A stretch of 45,145 nt of DNA from CAYJAD01 sp964370305 (GCA_964370305.1 CAYJIU010000005.1:1-45145), one strand, 5' to 3'. Shown: positions 1 through 9,578, counted from the first letter of the stretch. Translations and numbers: made by a program. The notes: a model not told the origin generated them from the letters alone.

Positions 1-2
1 CC

Positions 3-1325
3 ATGACTTATCCTGAACGCTCCATGCAATGGCACCCACGCAATAAAAATATGGTGTTGGGTATGCTTTTGGAAGCCATTTATTATACTCAAGTAAATAC
101 TGGCCGGCTGGATGAAAAATTGTTAGGGCATATTCGGGCTATGGTTGAGCATTGTACGGCTTGCGGGCGTTGCACTGCTGTTTGTCCGGTTAAAATCCCA
201 TCTGGTGAAGTGGCTTTGATGCTTCGCAAAACCCTTGAAGATGAAGGTTTAGGCGGCCATCCACTGAAATCACGTATGCTTACGTGGCTTGCAAAACAAC
301 CTCAACAGCGTATACCAAAGTCTGCAAAAATGGCCTCATTAGGGCAAAAGACGCAAAATAAAGTATTAAACTTTGTGCCTAAATCATGGCGGGCGCGTTT
401 TCAAAATCCTGCCTTCGCAAGTAAGGGCCCAAAAATTGGGTATACCAATATTTATGAATCTTTAAAGCTGCATCGGGGGCATATATTTACGCCTGAAGGT
501 GCTGATGGTTCAAAGCCAGCTGTACTTTATTTCCCCGGTTGTGGTGGAGCTTTATTTTATGATCGCATAGCCATGTCATCCATATTGCTTTTGTTAAAAG
601 CTGGGCATAGTGTCATTATGCCGCCAAAGCATCTTTGTTGTGGTTATCCTCTCTTGACTGCTGGTATGGAAAAGCCTTATCGCCGCAATCGTGATAGTAT
701 CAAAAAATCTTTGCTTACATTGGTTGAGGAGGCAAAGTCCGCTGGGCTTAATTTGCAATATGTGGCCACAGCTTGTGGTACTTGTATGGATAGCTTGCAG
801 CGCATGGAGTTTTTTGCTGGGCAAAACCTTGAGCAAACTACCGTTGCCCAATTGGCAATGCAGAGCATTGAGCCCGCAGCAAATCTTGATGGTGCGCCGC
901 GTCTATACCATGGTTCATGCCATGGGGAGTGGGCCGGTGAACAAAATATCAAAGGCCGTGAAAAATTACTTAATGCATTATCTCAATTCACCGGTGCAAG
1001 CTTTGTGGTTTCTGCGGGGTGTTGTGGCGAGTCTGGCTTAGGAGCTATGACTTCACCTAATATTTATAATGTATTACGTGAGCGTAAAATTCGAGATATT
1101 GACCAAAAACTGCAAAATTATGCAGGCTCAGTCTTGGTAAGTTGTCCATCTTGTAAGGTGGGTATTGGGCGTGTTTTACTAAGTCTTGAACACAAAAGAA
1201 CCGTGTTGCATATCTGCGAATGGTTGGTGCAACATTTGTATGGGCCTGAGTGGCGGCATGGGTTTAAAAAGCGTGTTAATGACGCTAAGGGCAATGTGCG
1301 CAAAATTGACGTAGAGTTTGAGTAA
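3..1325 (+). CDS. Fe-S oxidoreductase with two CCG domains; probably the C-terminal part of a large FAD/Fe-S lactate or glycolate oxidase
   Basis: The visible 440 residues carry a ferredoxin-type cluster motif (CTACGRCTAVCP, about residues 51-62). Two cysteine-rich CCG domains follow: the first has PGCGG, CCGYP and CGTC, the second has HGSCH, GCCGESG and SCPSC. CCG domains bind non-cubane or [4Fe-4S] clusters in heterodisulfide reductase, glycolate oxidase GlcF and lactate-oxidation proteins, and pass electrons from an FAD subunit. Only one ferredoxin motif is seen and the reading frame is open to the window edge. Desulfovibrio-type relatives often have an FAD-linked oxidase domain in front of this region, so the apparent Met at base 3 is probably internal and the gene is cut by the window. 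It could also be a stand-alone LutA/GlcF-like subunit. The substrate cannot be told from this part. Confidence 0.75.
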   Translation: MTYPERSMQWHPRNKNMVLGMLLEAIYYTQVNTGRLDEKLLGHIRAMVEHCTACGRCTAVCPVKIPSGEVALMLRKTLEDEGLGGHPLKSRMLTWLAKQPQQRIPKSAKMASLGQKTQNKVLNFVPKSWRARFQNPAFASKGPKIGYTNIYESLKLHRGHIFTPEGADGSKPAVLYFPGCGGALFYDRIAMSSILLLLKAGHSVIMPPKHLCCGYPLLTAGMEKPYRRNRDSIKKSLLTLVEEAKSAGLNLQYVATACGTCMDSLQRMEFFAGQNLEQTTVAQLAMQSIEPAANLDGAPRLYHGSCHGEWAGEQNIKGREKLLNALSQFTGASFVVSAGCCGESGLGAMTSPNIYNVLRERKIRDIDQKLQNYAGSVLVSCPSCKVGIGRVLLSLEHKRTVLHICEWLVQHLYGPEWRHGFKKRVNDAKGNVRKIDVEFE

Positions 1326-1372
1326 GATTTTTTTGTTGTTTTATTAAAGTATTAGCGATATTTTTTGTATTT

Positions 1373-2302
1373 ATGATACCTATCACCAAGCAAGAAGCCT
1401 TAGCCCTTGTACATATTCCAGAAGCAGACCTTTTCCAGCAAGCAGCAGCATTGCGTCACGAAGTTTTTGGTAATAATGTGGAGTTATGCGCTATTATTAA
1501 TGCGCGTAGTGGGCATTGTAGCATGAATTGTGCTTTTTGCTCCCAAAGTATTTATCACCATACAAAAGCACCTACCTTTGAGCTTCTAAGTGCAGCCAAA
1601 ATACAAGAACGACTAGCCTTGCTTATGGATTATCCACTGCGTCGCATGGGCATTGTGACCAGTGGCGGAGCTTTGCCTTGGGAAGATGTGGAGAGCTTGG
1701 CAAAAATAATTGAAGCATTGCCACTTAAATTGCAAAAACGCATTTGTGCATCCTTGGGAAAGTTAAGCCCCAAAGCTTTTGATCTGCTTAAGAATTCCGG
1801 CCTTAGTCGCTACCATCACAACCTTGAAACTAGTAGCACATATTATCCGAAGGTGTGTACTACCCAAACATGGGATGCACGTTTAAACACTGTATTAAAC
1901 GCTAAAAAAACACCTCTACAAGTGTGCGCAGGTGGTATTTTTGGCCTTGGAGAAAGCTGGGAAGACCGCATACACTTTGCCCTAACTCTACGTGAACATA
2001 AAATTTTACACGTACCAATTAACTTTTTGCATCCGCATGAAGGCACGCCGTTAGCTAGGCAAAAACCTTTATCAGCAGGGGAAGCATTGCGCATTATTGC
2101 AATTTTTCGACATGTTCTACCCAAGGCTACCTTGCGTGTTTGTGGTGGACGTCCTTTGGTTCTTGGGCATAGGCAATATGAAATTTTTGCAGCTGGTGCT
2201 AACGCGCTTATGACTGGTAATTACTTGACAACAAAGGGTAATGGCATAGAAGAAGATTGCAAAATGCTGACGAATCAAAATTTGGAAATTGTTACATGTT
2301 AA
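1373..2302 (+). CDS. bioB: Biotin synthase (radical SAM)
   Basis: A 309-residue radical SAM enzyme that inserts sulfur into dethiobiotin in the last step of biotin synthesis. The radical SAM signature CSMNCAFC (CxxxCxxC, residues about 50-57) is intact. Other BioB hallmarks are the CASLGKL segment, HHNLETS, VCAGGIFGLGE and CGGR near the C-terminus, which match the auxiliary [2Fe-2S] cluster ligands (Cys, Cys, Cys, Arg) of characterised BioB. Length is normal for the short bacterial type. No clear Shine-Dalgarno precedes the ATG, but no better start is visible. The last seven bases overlap the start of the bioD-bioA gene, which implies translational coupling in one transcript. There is no BirA-type operator that I can recognise upstream. 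Confidence 0.93.
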   Translation: MIPITKQEALALVHIPEADLFQQAAALRHEVFGNNVELCAIINARSGHCSMNCAFCSQSIYHHTKAPTFELLSAAKIQERLALLMDYPLRRMGIVTSGGALPWEDVESLAKIIEALPLKLQKRICASLGKLSPKAFDLLKNSGLSRYHHNLETSSTYYPKVCTTQTWDARLNTVLNAKKTPLQVCAGGIFGLGESWEDRIHFALTLREHKILHVPINFLHPHEGTPLARQKPLSAGEALRIIAIFRHVLPKATLRVCGGRPLVLGHRQYEIFAAGANALMTGNYLTTKGNGIEEDCKMLTNQNLEIVTC

Positions 2303-4380
2303 ATCCATTGGGTATTTTTGTTACTGGAACTGGTACAGACGTTGGCAAAACTATTGTGAGTGCAGCACTTACCCGTGCCCTTTGGGCAGTAAATGATGGT
2401 GCATTTAAAGGTTTTTTGGCTATAAAGCCTATTCAAACTGGCCTAAGCCCTAAGCAAGGAGCAAATGGCGATAGTGCTATTTATGCTCAGGCTCAAAGCT
2501 GTGCAGAACATATATCACAGCAATTTACGCCACAAACATTACACTATTTCTCCATGCCTGCATCGCCACACGTAGCCGCTAAACAAGAAAGTAAAAAGCT
2601 TTGCGTGCAAGAGCTTTGCGCAGAAATTATTGGCAAGCAAAGGGAATATCCCATGCTTATTGAGGGAGCAGGGGGAGTTTGTGTACCATTAAATGCCACT
2701 GAGACAATGTTAGATCTTATGCAAACCCTTGCATTACCGGTGCTCTTGGTTATGGAAAATACCCTAGGTACCCTGAATCATACATTGCTAAGCTTAGACA
2801 TTTTACAAAAACATGGTCTTAACGTGGTAGCCATCGTTTGCACAGAAAAGGAAGCTCATTTTAATGCCATCATTAAGCAGGATAATATTGAGTTTCTTCA
2901 GCAATATGCAGCGCATATTCCCATATATTCCTTGCCGTACATGGAAGGTTTAAGTGCCTATGCGCATCCTCAAAGTAAACAAGCTTGGAATAAGGCTGCA
3001 AACTTACTAAGTCCCTTGGCCGAGCAGCTTCTTACTATCTGGAAAAACATAGCTTTTGCTAAATCAGATTTATCATCAAGCGAGCTATTAAATTGGGATA
3101 AAGCGCACCTTTGGCATCCGTACACGTCAAGCATTGATCCTTTACCTGTGTATGAAGTGAGTCATACCAAGGGTATGCATATTTTTTTGCGTCACAAACA
3201 AGAACCGTTGGTAGATGGTATGTCTTCATGGTGGTGTGCAGTGCATGGTTATGGGCGTGAAGAACTGGTGCTTGCGGCCCAAAGGCAAATAAAATGCATG
3301 CCGCATGTGATGTTTGGAGGGTTAACCCATGCACCTGCTGTGCGAGCAGGGGAGAAGTTATTAAAACTTTTTCACGCAGACCCAGAACATACAAAACAAT
3401 TAAACCGCGTATTTTGGGCGGATTCCGGCTCTGTGGCGGTGGAGGTTGCCTTAAAAATGGCCTTGCAGTATCAGCAAGGACGGGGTGAAAAGCAACGTAC
3501 TAAATTTTTAAGCCCCTTGGGTGGATACTATGGTGATACCATGGGGGCCATGAGTGTGTGCGACCCTATAAACGGTATGCATAGTCTTTTTAAGCATGCA
3601 ATGGCTGAACATATTTTTATACCGCGGCCCGCTTGTGCTTTTGATGCGAAAGCCTTTGACGAATCATGCTTTGAACCTTTGAATGAAGCTTTTGCTATAC
3701 ACGGTCAGCACCTTGCAGCTGTAATTATAGAACCCATTGTGCAAGGGGCTGGCGGTATGTGGTTTTACAGCCAGCGTTATTTACAGCATCTGCACAAACT
3801 ATGTGTTGAGCATGATGTTTTGTTAATTTTTGATGAAATTGCCACCGGCTTTGGGCGCACGGGTAAGATGTTTGCAGCACAGTGGGCAGGAATAACAGCT
3901 GATATTTGCTGCGTTGGCAAAGCACTTACCGGCGGATTTATGAACCTTGCGGCCACATTGTGTACTGAGGATGTTGCCAAGGGTGTATGCGCACAAGGGC
4001 AAGTATTTATGCATGGCCCTACCTTTATGGGTAATGCGCTGGCTTGCGCTGTGGCTGAAGCTTCACTTGATATTTTGGCCCGTAACGAATGGCAAGGGCA
4101 AGTGTTGCGTATAGAAAAAGAATTAAAACATGGTCTTGAGCCATGCGCAGCCTTTGCGGATGTAACTCAAGTGCGTGTACTTGGGGCCATTGGGGTGGTA
4201 GAGATGAAAAGTAGTGTTAATGTTCGAGCGTTACAAGAATTTTTTGTGCAACATAATGTTTGGATACGCCCCTTTGCACGGCTGATTTATTTAATGCCTC
4301 CGTATATTGCAAGTAGTGAAGATGTTAAAATGCTCACTTCAACAATTGTCAAAGCCATTACCCTAGGTGTACACAAGTGA
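2296..4380 (+). CDS. bioDA: Fused dethiobiotin synthetase and DAPA aminotransferase (BioD-BioA)
   Basis: One 694-residue polypeptide carrying two consecutive biotin enzymes. Residues about 1-245 are dethiobiotin synthetase, with the P-loop GTGTDVGKT at residues 9-17 and EGAGGVCVPL. Residues about 260-694 are adenosylmethionine-8-amino-7-oxononanoate aminotransferase (PLP-dependent class III), with HLWHPYTS, SSWWCAVHGYG, FDEIATGFGRTG and the PLP lysine in VGKALTGG (about residue 541). BioA makes DAPA and BioD closes the ureido ring, so the fusion joins steps two and three of the ring-assembly pathway, and the product goes to the adjacent BioB. I chose the ATG at 2296 because the BioD fold begins directly after it. 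The in-frame start 39 bases upstream lies inside bioB and adds nothing conserved. The stop overlaps the next gene by four bases. Confidence 0.93.
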   Translation: MLNPLGIFVTGTGTDVGKTIVSAALTRALWAVNDGAFKGFLAIKPIQTGLSPKQGANGDSAIYAQAQSCAEHISQQFTPQTLHYFSMPASPHVAAKQESKKLCVQELCAEIIGKQREYPMLIEGAGGVCVPLNATETMLDLMQTLALPVLLVMENTLGTLNHTLLSLDILQKHGLNVVAIVCTEKEAHFNAIIKQDNIEFLQQYAAHIPIYSLPYMEGLSAYAHPQSKQAWNKAANLLSPLAEQLLTIWKNIAFAKSDLSSSELLNWDKAHLWHPYTSSIDPLPVYEVSHTKGMHIFLRHKQEPLVDGMSSWWCAVHGYGREELVLAAQRQIKCMPHVMFGGLTHAPAVRAGEKLLKLFHADPEHTKQLNRVFWADSGSVAVEVALKMALQYQQGRGEKQRTKFLSPLGGYYGDTMGAMSVCDPINGMHSLFKHAMAEHIFIPRPACAFDAKAFDESCFEPLNEAFAIHGQHLAAVIIEPIVQGAGGMWFYSQRYLQHLHKLCVEHDVLLIFDEIATGFGRTGKMFAAQWAGITADICCVGKALTGGFMNLAATLCTEDVAKGVCAQGQVFMHGPTFMGNALACAVAEASLDILARNEWQGQVLRIEKELKHGLEPCAAFADVTQVRVLGAIGVVEMKSSVNVRALQEFFVQHNVWIRPFARLIYLMPPYIASSEDVKMLTSTIVKAITLGVHK

Positions 4381-5822
4381 TTTGGTTAATATTATACGCT
4401 TTTTTGCTTTGTGTGCTTGCTCATATTAGCGTTCGTGGAAGCCTTGCCAAATCCAAGCAAGGTATGAATGAATATTTTTTTGTAAATAATAGGCAGTCTT
4501 CGGCTGGACAAGTGGCTTTTTCCATAACTGCGTCTTGCATTGGTGGCTCGGCAACACTAGGTATGGCTGGTCTTGCATGGCAGGTGGGTACTCCTGCATT
4601 TTGGTGGATTGGCGCGGGGGCATTGGGGCTTTGTGTTTTAGCATTTTTCCTTGCGCGCATGGTGCGCCAAAGTGGGGCGTATACTTTACCGGAAATGATT
4701 ACCACTTTTCTAGGTGCTCCTGCGCGTCCGCTGGCATCCATTATTATTGTTTTGGCATGGTTAGCCATTACGGCAGCTCAGCTTAGTGCCATGGCTACCC
4801 TTATTTTGCCCCTTATGCAAAGTAGTATTGAGTCCGTGCCACTATCCTTGGGCGCAGTCTTACAGAGTTTTGATGTGTTCACCATAGCTCTTTTGATGGG
4901 GGCTTTGATTGTTATTGCATATACTTGTATCGGGGGGCAAGCTGCTATCATCAAGAGTGACGTAGTGCAGTATATTTTGCTTATATTATCCTTGCTGGTG
5001 GCCTTGGTTTTGCTTTTGCTAGATATATATAGCTTGGGTGTGCAAAATCCATTTAATGCTGTACAGTTGGAACTTGTCAATACTGACTTTCCCCTTAGTA
5101 AGCTATCGTACTTTTTGATTATACTTGGTGGTAGTTATGTGGTTTGCCCCATGCTGTTTGGCAGATTGTATAGTGCGAAAGATGGTGCAACTGCAAAACG
5201 CGGTGCCATATTAGCTGTATTTTGGCTTATATTGACAGCTGTGCTCATTGTAAGTGTAGGCTTGGTGTGTCGTGCCTATATAAACCCTGATGCTAGCGGC
5301 ATGGCCGCAGAAAAGGTTTTGAGTGCGGTACTATTTGAGCATTTACCGCCGTGGGCTAATGTACTATGTTTTTTAGGTATTTTTAGCGCGCTTATTTCAT
5401 CAGCAGATTCAAGTATCTTTACCGCAGCGACCATTTGTAGTAATGATATTTTGCGTCAAAAAAAATTAAGCATATGCCGCATATGTGCCATAGTAATTGG
5501 CCTTCTAGCTGTAATTTTAGCTCTTTCTGGCAAGGGAATTTTGCAATTATTACTCATGGCCAATGATATTTATGTGTGCGGAGTGGTGGCCCCCGTTTTT
5601 GTAGGCATGATACTTTATAAACGCTGTGCATTTAATGCATATGGCATGTCAGCAGCCATAGCCGTGGGTGGTGGATTTGGGTTTGTAGCTGCGTTAAGCG
5701 GTGAAAATATTTATAGTTATATTGGCATAACGACTGCGATTTTGGTGTCGCTTGCATCAATTAAGAGTTCACCTAACAAGTTTGCAGGCTCTTGCTCCAA
5801 GATAGCCGAAACTGAAAAATAA
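4377..5822 (+). CDS. Sodium:solute symporter family permease, substrate unknown
   Basis: A 481-residue, very hydrophobic protein with about 13 membrane spans and the usual SSS-family features: the STAxxIGG-like region near residues 47-60 (here ITASCIGGSATLGMAGLAWQ), GAYTLPEMI, and an ISSADSSIF segment late in the protein that matches the SSS signature area. It should sit in the inner membrane and use a sodium gradient for uptake. It starts with GTG, the GTGA overlapping the bioDA stop, so it is the third gene of the biotin unit. That position suggests import of a biotin precursor, biotin or another substrate of the pathway, but this is inference from context only. The family also moves sugars, amino acids, pantothenate and carboxylates. 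Confidence 0.85.
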   Translation: MIWLILYAFLLCVLAHISVRGSLAKSKQGMNEYFFVNNRQSSAGQVAFSITASCIGGSATLGMAGLAWQVGTPAFWWIGAGALGLCVLAFFLARMVRQSGAYTLPEMITTFLGAPARPLASIIIVLAWLAITAAQLSAMATLILPLMQSSIESVPLSLGAVLQSFDVFTIALLMGALIVIAYTCIGGQAAIIKSDVVQYILLILSLLVALVLLLLDIYSLGVQNPFNAVQLELVNTDFPLSKLSYFLIILGGSYVVCPMLFGRLYSAKDGATAKRGAILAVFWLILTAVLIVSVGLVCRAYINPDASGMAAEKVLSAVLFEHLPPWANVLCFLGIFSALISSADSSIFTAATICSNDILRQKKLSICRICAIVIGLLAVILALSGKGILQLLLMANDIYVCGVVAPVFVGMILYKRCAFNAYGMSAAIAVGGGFGFVAALSGENIYSYIGITTAILVSLASIKSSPNKFAGSCSKIAETEK

Positions 5823-5827
5823 TGAAC

Positions 5828-5902
5828 CAATAAAATTGCAAAAAAAAGAGCACGGATACGATTTTCTAGCAATTTTATGACGCAAAAATGATTTTTCAAG
5901 CT
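5828..5902 (-). repeat. R1-family intergenic repeat, partial copy (R1a)
   Basis: Read on the minus strand this stretch starts with GCTTGAAAAATCATTTTTG, contains TCATAAAATTGC and ends with GCAATTTTATTGG. It aligns over about 75 bases with the right-hand half of the R1 copy at 29537-29821. It lies between the convergent 3' ends of the symporter and the chemoreceptor gene. TAAAATTGC and GCAATTTTA form a 9-bp inverted repeat around a 30-base loop, so it might also help end transcription. Confidence 0.6.
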
Positions 5903-5945
5903 TCAATAAAGATAGTTCAATAGCATATGCGTATTGATTATCAAC

Positions 5946-8027
5946 CTAGGAAGCTTCTTTATTAGCCGAAGTTTGTTGTAAACTTGCTATAACAGAGTCG
6001 AGCTTTTCAGCTTGTTGCATCAAGTTTTGGGTTATGCTTGATGAAGTGTTGACTCCAGTTACTGTCTGCTCAGTAATTTGTTCTACAGACTTAAGCGCAT
6101 CGGCAATATCCGCGCTATCCTTTGATAAATCAGACACCGCCCCAGCAATGGTGTGTACTTGTTCTACATTTTCTTGTGCAAGGGCAACTATGCTTTTTAA
6201 GGCTTCACCCGCTTCACTGGCAAGCTCTGTGGCATTATTTATCGCCAAATAAGTGTTGTTCATATTTATGTCATTTTGCGTTGATGCCGCGTGAATTTTG
6301 TTAATGGCCGAAGTGACATCGCCAGTTGCGAGCATAGTTTTTTCTGCAAGTTTACGAACCTCATCGGCAACAACAGCGAAGCCTCGACCACTTTCCCCAG
6401 CCCTAGCTGCTTCAATGGCGGCATTTAATGCAAGTAAATTTGTTTGGTCTGCAATGTCACTAATCGTTTCTACAATTTTATTAATATCAATGGTTTGCTC
6501 ATGTAGTTTGTTCATAGCTAAACGCATGATATTTGCATTTTCAGTTACATTTTCGTTGGCTTTTACTACAGCTTGTACCTTCACCTCACCCTCAAGTGCG
6601 ATGTTGCGGGATTGATCTTCTTTTTCTGCGGCATCGTCGGTGAGCTGCGTAATTTTATTGAAGGTGCTAAGCATAATACTTAGAGACTCACTAGTTTTTT
6701 GCATTTGGAACATTTGTTCTTTTGTACCTTCAATGATGCTATTATTTTCCATACCAAGCTCTTGAACTGCATTATTGAGTGCCAGTGAAATATTTGCAGC
6801 ATCATGAGAAGTTGCTAAAATTGAATCAAAGATTTTAATAATTTTTTCTTGTTGAGCCACACTTTCACTTCTTGCAGCATCAGAAGCTAACATTTGTTCT
6901 TTAGCTTGCTCGCTTGCTTCTTCAGCTTGCTGAATTTTTTGCCTTAATGAAACAACCATGGTACGCAATGCGTCTGCAAGAACGCCAATTTCATCATCTC
7001 GTTTTAGTTCTAGTTGTTTATCTAATTCCCCTGCACTAATGTCTTTTGCAAATTGCGCTGTTTGCTTTAGCGGGTTTACAATACTACGTATATAAATATA
7101 AGCACATGCAAGTGAAATGAATGTTAAAACAATAGAAACAAGTATACTTGTTATGGTTGCTGTGGTAACTTCTGCCATGAATTCATTTTCTGAGGCCTCG
7201 GTAATTAAGTAAAATCCAAGTGATGGAATGTGTGTGCTTAATGTGTATTTGGTGTCACTTTCTCCATTAGTTTCACCCTCAATTTCTGTAAAATATTCAG
7301 CCTTACCTTTCATTTTAGAGAAAACAGTAGCGTATTGTGGATAGACTTCTGCAATGTTTTTATTCACAAGCGAAGTATCAGCATGAAGACGAATGGTACC
7401 ATCTTCTTCTACACAAAATGTCTTGCCGTTAGTGCCAATGGTGCGCGCGCTTAGTTCTTTGGCAAAATCTCGAATGTCTATGGAGATAGAAAGTAGGCCT
7501 GCAAATTTGCCATTGTGTTGTACACGTCTGTTGATAAAAGCTTTGTAACCCCAAGTTGGGTCATTTACATACACAACAATATTGCCTTCAGTATTACTAT
7601 CACGAAAATTGGTAAACCATGTATCTTTTTCAGTTATCCGGTAGGCCCAATCTCTTTTAGTACCAACTAAATCTGTGTATTGCTTCGTCTGGTCTGATAC
7701 AAAATTTGCCCCCAGCACGTCGTATGTAGAAAGTATGCTTTCAAGCATTTCATAAATAGTGTCAAGATCTTCATTGGGTTCGCCTTTCGCTAGCCAATTT
7801 TGCAATGTGGGGCTTTTAATAATTAAGCTAATGGCTCTACCAGCTTCTAGCACTTTATCATCAATATCATTAACAATCTGCTGGGAAATAAGCGGAAGCT
7901 GTTGATTAACAAGCTGATCCTTCATACTATCGTAATAAGACGTGGAGTTTATAAAAATAGTAACCACAGCCATGATTAGAAGTACGCTTCCTATAAAAAT
8001 ATTTAATTTTTTTTCTATTGAAAACAT
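5946..8027 (-). CDS. Methyl-accepting chemotaxis protein with periplasmic dCache-like sensor
   Basis: A 693-residue chemoreceptor. A first membrane segment (residues about 10-28) is followed by a periplasmic domain of about 260 residues with dCache/PAS-like features (LVGTKRDWAYRI, NDPTWGYKAFINRR). A second span (about 287-312), a HAMP domain and the cytoplasmic signalling helices follow. The hairpin tip ADQTNLLALNAAIEAARAGE and GRGFAVVADEVRKLAEKT is fully conserved, so it should couple to CheA/CheW. No C-terminal NWETF-like pentapeptide for CheR docking is present. The start is well supported by GAAGGAAATC before the ATG. The gene stands alone; the ligand is unknown. Confidence 0.95.
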   Translation of the reverse strand: MFSIEKKLNIFIGSVLLIMAVVTIFINSTSYYDSMKDQLVNQQLPLISQQIVNDIDDKVLEAGRAISLIIKSPTLQNWLAKGEPNEDLDTIYEMLESILSTYDVLGANFVSDQTKQYTDLVGTKRDWAYRITEKDTWFTNFRDSNTEGNIVVYVNDPTWGYKAFINRRVQHNGKFAGLLSISIDIRDFAKELSARTIGTNGKTFCVEEDGTIRLHADTSLVNKNIAEVYPQYATVFSKMKGKAEYFTEIEGETNGESDTKYTLSTHIPSLGFYLITEASENEFMAEVTTATITSILVSIVLTFISLACAYIYIRSIVNPLKQTAQFAKDISAGELDKQLELKRDDEIGVLADALRTMVVSLRQKIQQAEEASEQAKEQMLASDAARSESVAQQEKIIKIFDSILATSHDAANISLALNNAVQELGMENNSIIEGTKEQMFQMQKTSESLSIMLSTFNKITQLTDDAAEKEDQSRNIALEGEVKVQAVVKANENVTENANIMRLAMNKLHEQTIDINKIVETISDIADQTNLLALNAAIEAARAGESGRGFAVVADEVRKLAEKTMLATGDVTSAINKIHAASTQNDINMNNTYLAINNATELASEAGEALKSIVALAQENVEQVHTIAGAVSDLSKDSADIADALKSVEQITEQTVTGVNTSSSITQNLMQQAEKLDSVIASLQQTSANKEAS

Positions 8028-8119
8028 AATGATTTCCTTCAGATTGGATTTAACGATTTTCTATACTTACATACGGCTAAAAATTAAATAGCATTATGGT
8101 GGCGGTCTTAAATATATCT

Positions 8120-8158
8120 AAAAAAGAAATAGGCACTTACAATAATTTGCAAGTGCCT
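8120..8158 (-). terminator. Rho-independent terminator after the tRNA-Val gene
   Basis: On the minus strand AGGCACTT and AAGTGCCT (8131-8138 and 8151-8158) pair around a short loop. The stem can extend by three more pairs after one mismatch, and it is followed by ATTTCTTTTTT. It lies nine bases past the CCA end of the tRNA gene, so it most likely ends that transcript before the chemoreceptor promoter. Confidence 0.75.
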
Positions 8159-8166
8159 GAAATCTC

Positions 8167-8242
8167 TGGTGGGCAGTGAGAGGATCGAACTCCCGACATC
8201 CGCCTTGTAAGGGCGGCGCTCTACCAGCTGAGCTAACTGCCC
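8167..8242 (-). tRNA. tRNA-Val (anticodon TAC), CCA encoded
   Basis: Reading the minus strand gives a complete 76-base cloverleaf. The acceptor arm is GGGCAGT with ACTGCCC, the D arm TAGCTCAGCTGGTAGAGC, the anticodon stem CCGCC/GGCGG around loop CTTACAA, and the T arm GTTCGATC. The anticodon TAC reads valine codons GTA/GTG. The discriminator base A and a genomically encoded CCA end the gene. Confidence 0.96.
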
Positions 8243-8361
8243 GCGATGAAAACTTTTATATGAAGTGCCATGTATATGTCAACAAAAAAATAAGGTTCGC
8301 ATAATTTTTTTTGATTTTATGTATGCTCAATATTTTAGTCGACGGCTATTTCAAAGCCTCA

Positions 8362-9258
8362 TTAAGCAATGGTATTGCGCAGTATGCCTATATTTTCAAT
8401 TTCAAGTTCCATCACATCACCTGATTTTAAATATTTTGGTGGGTCAAAACTCATGCCTACACCAGATGGGGTGCCAGTGGCAATGATATCACCTGGCATA
8501 ATACTTGTGCCTTGGGAGATGGTGTGGATAAGCGTAGGCAGGTCAAAAATCATATTTTTTGTATTGGAGCTTTGGCGTGTTTCTCCATTAATACGTGTGA
8601 TTAGGTGTAGGTTTTGCGGGTCTCCAATATGGGCTTTGGGCACAATACACGGCCCAAAGGGGGCCGAACCGTCTAAGGCTTTTCCTAAATACCATTGGCT
8701 GGTGCGTCTTTGCACATCGCGGGCTGATAAATCGTTTATAATGGAATAGCCAAAAACATAATCCATAGCGTCATCTTTAGCAATATTAAGACCACGTTTC
8801 CCAATAATAATAGCCAGTTCAACTTCATAGTCAAGGCAACTTGTAATTTGTGCATGACTATCTAGCTTGGCGTCGGGATGGGCAATGGCTGTACATGGCT
8901 TAGTAAAAATAAATGGGAATTGGGGTATTTTTTGCTCTACTGATAATGGCCGCACTAGTTCATTTAAATGTTCGGCATAATTTATACCAGTGCATATAAT
9001 ATTGCGAGGTGGGTTGGTATATGGTGCTTGCAGGGCAATGTTGTCAACGGGTATTTTAGCCTTGGATGTATGCATATCTTGCGTGGCGATATTTTGAAGT
9101 TTAGATATCAAATCATCATCACATTCAACGGCTTGGCGCAAGCTTGAGGGCATACTTGAGTCTATTATTTGTACATCAAGAATGTAGCCTTGCTCAGGCT
9201 GCAAGATGCCCCAGCGTAATTCCTGATTGTTGTTTTGGATAAAGCTTACTAGGCGCAT
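8362..9258 (-). CDS. Fumarylacetoacetate hydrolase family protein
   Basis: A 298-residue FAH-superfamily enzyme. An N-terminal lobe of about 75 residues is followed by the catalytic domain starting at CTGINYAEHLNEL. The metal-binding acidic residues appear in DYEVELAIIIG and the later DLSARDVQ, with KALDGSAPFGPC, and ATGTPSGVGM near the end. Members hydrolyse or decarboxylate beta-diketo acids (fumarylpyruvate, oxaloacetate, acylpyruvates, HHDD). Enzymes of this length without the N-terminal SH3-like extension of true FAH are usually acylpyruvase or oxaloacetate decarboxylase-like. The exact substrate cannot be assigned. An AGGT motif nine bases upstream of the ATG supports the start. It is a single gene with no pathway neighbours. 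Confidence 0.9.
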   Translation of the reverse strand: MRLVSFIQNNNQELRWGILQPEQGYILDVQIIDSSMPSSLRQAVECDDDLISKLQNIATQDMHTSKAKIPVDNIALQAPYTNPPRNIICTGINYAEHLNELVRPLSVEQKIPQFPFIFTKPCTAIAHPDAKLDSHAQITSCLDYEVELAIIIGKRGLNIAKDDAMDYVFGYSIINDLSARDVQRRTSQWYLGKALDGSAPFGPCIVPKAHIGDPQNLHLITRINGETRQSSNTKNMIFDLPTLIHTISQGTSIMPGDIIATGTPSGVGMSFDPPKYLKSGDVMELEIENIGILRNTIA

Positions 9259-9300
9259 GTATTACCTCATATGTTTTGTCTATACCATCTTGGCTTTATT

Positions 9301-9449
9301 TAGCCGATACTTGAAAAATTGTCTCTTTGCATTTCAAAAATCGCCAGAAATTCGTAATCTATACTTTTGTTTCTGGCAATTGTATTAACTCATTTTGACT
9401 GTAAAAATAATTCATTGTACATGTTTATCATGTTTTTCAATGTCGACTA
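9301..9449. repeat. R1-family repeat with terminal inverted repeats (R1b)
   Basis: The left end TAGCCGATACTTGAAAAA (9301-9318) is the approximate inverse of the right end TTTTTCAATGTCGACTA (9433-9449). The middle holds TCGCCAGAAA and TTTCTGGCAATTGTATT, which can pair with each other and match the right half of the copy at 29537-29821. The element fills most of the divergent gap between the FAH-family gene and the FKBP gene. The short open frame inside it is not a gene. Confidence 0.7.
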
Positions 9450-9578
9450 TTTAAAGTTAAAGGACTATGGGCAAAAGGTCAAGTTTGCCAGTTTTTGCGT
9501 GTATTGCCTATTTATAAAGATGTTGTTAAAGTGCCCGAGCTCATATTGTTGTGAGTAAAAAAAATATTGGAGAAAACT

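Noticed and set aside
9367..9558. Open frame of 63 codons upstream of the FKBP gene
   Set aside because: It lies mostly inside the R1b repeat, has no ribosome site and no recognisable protein features.
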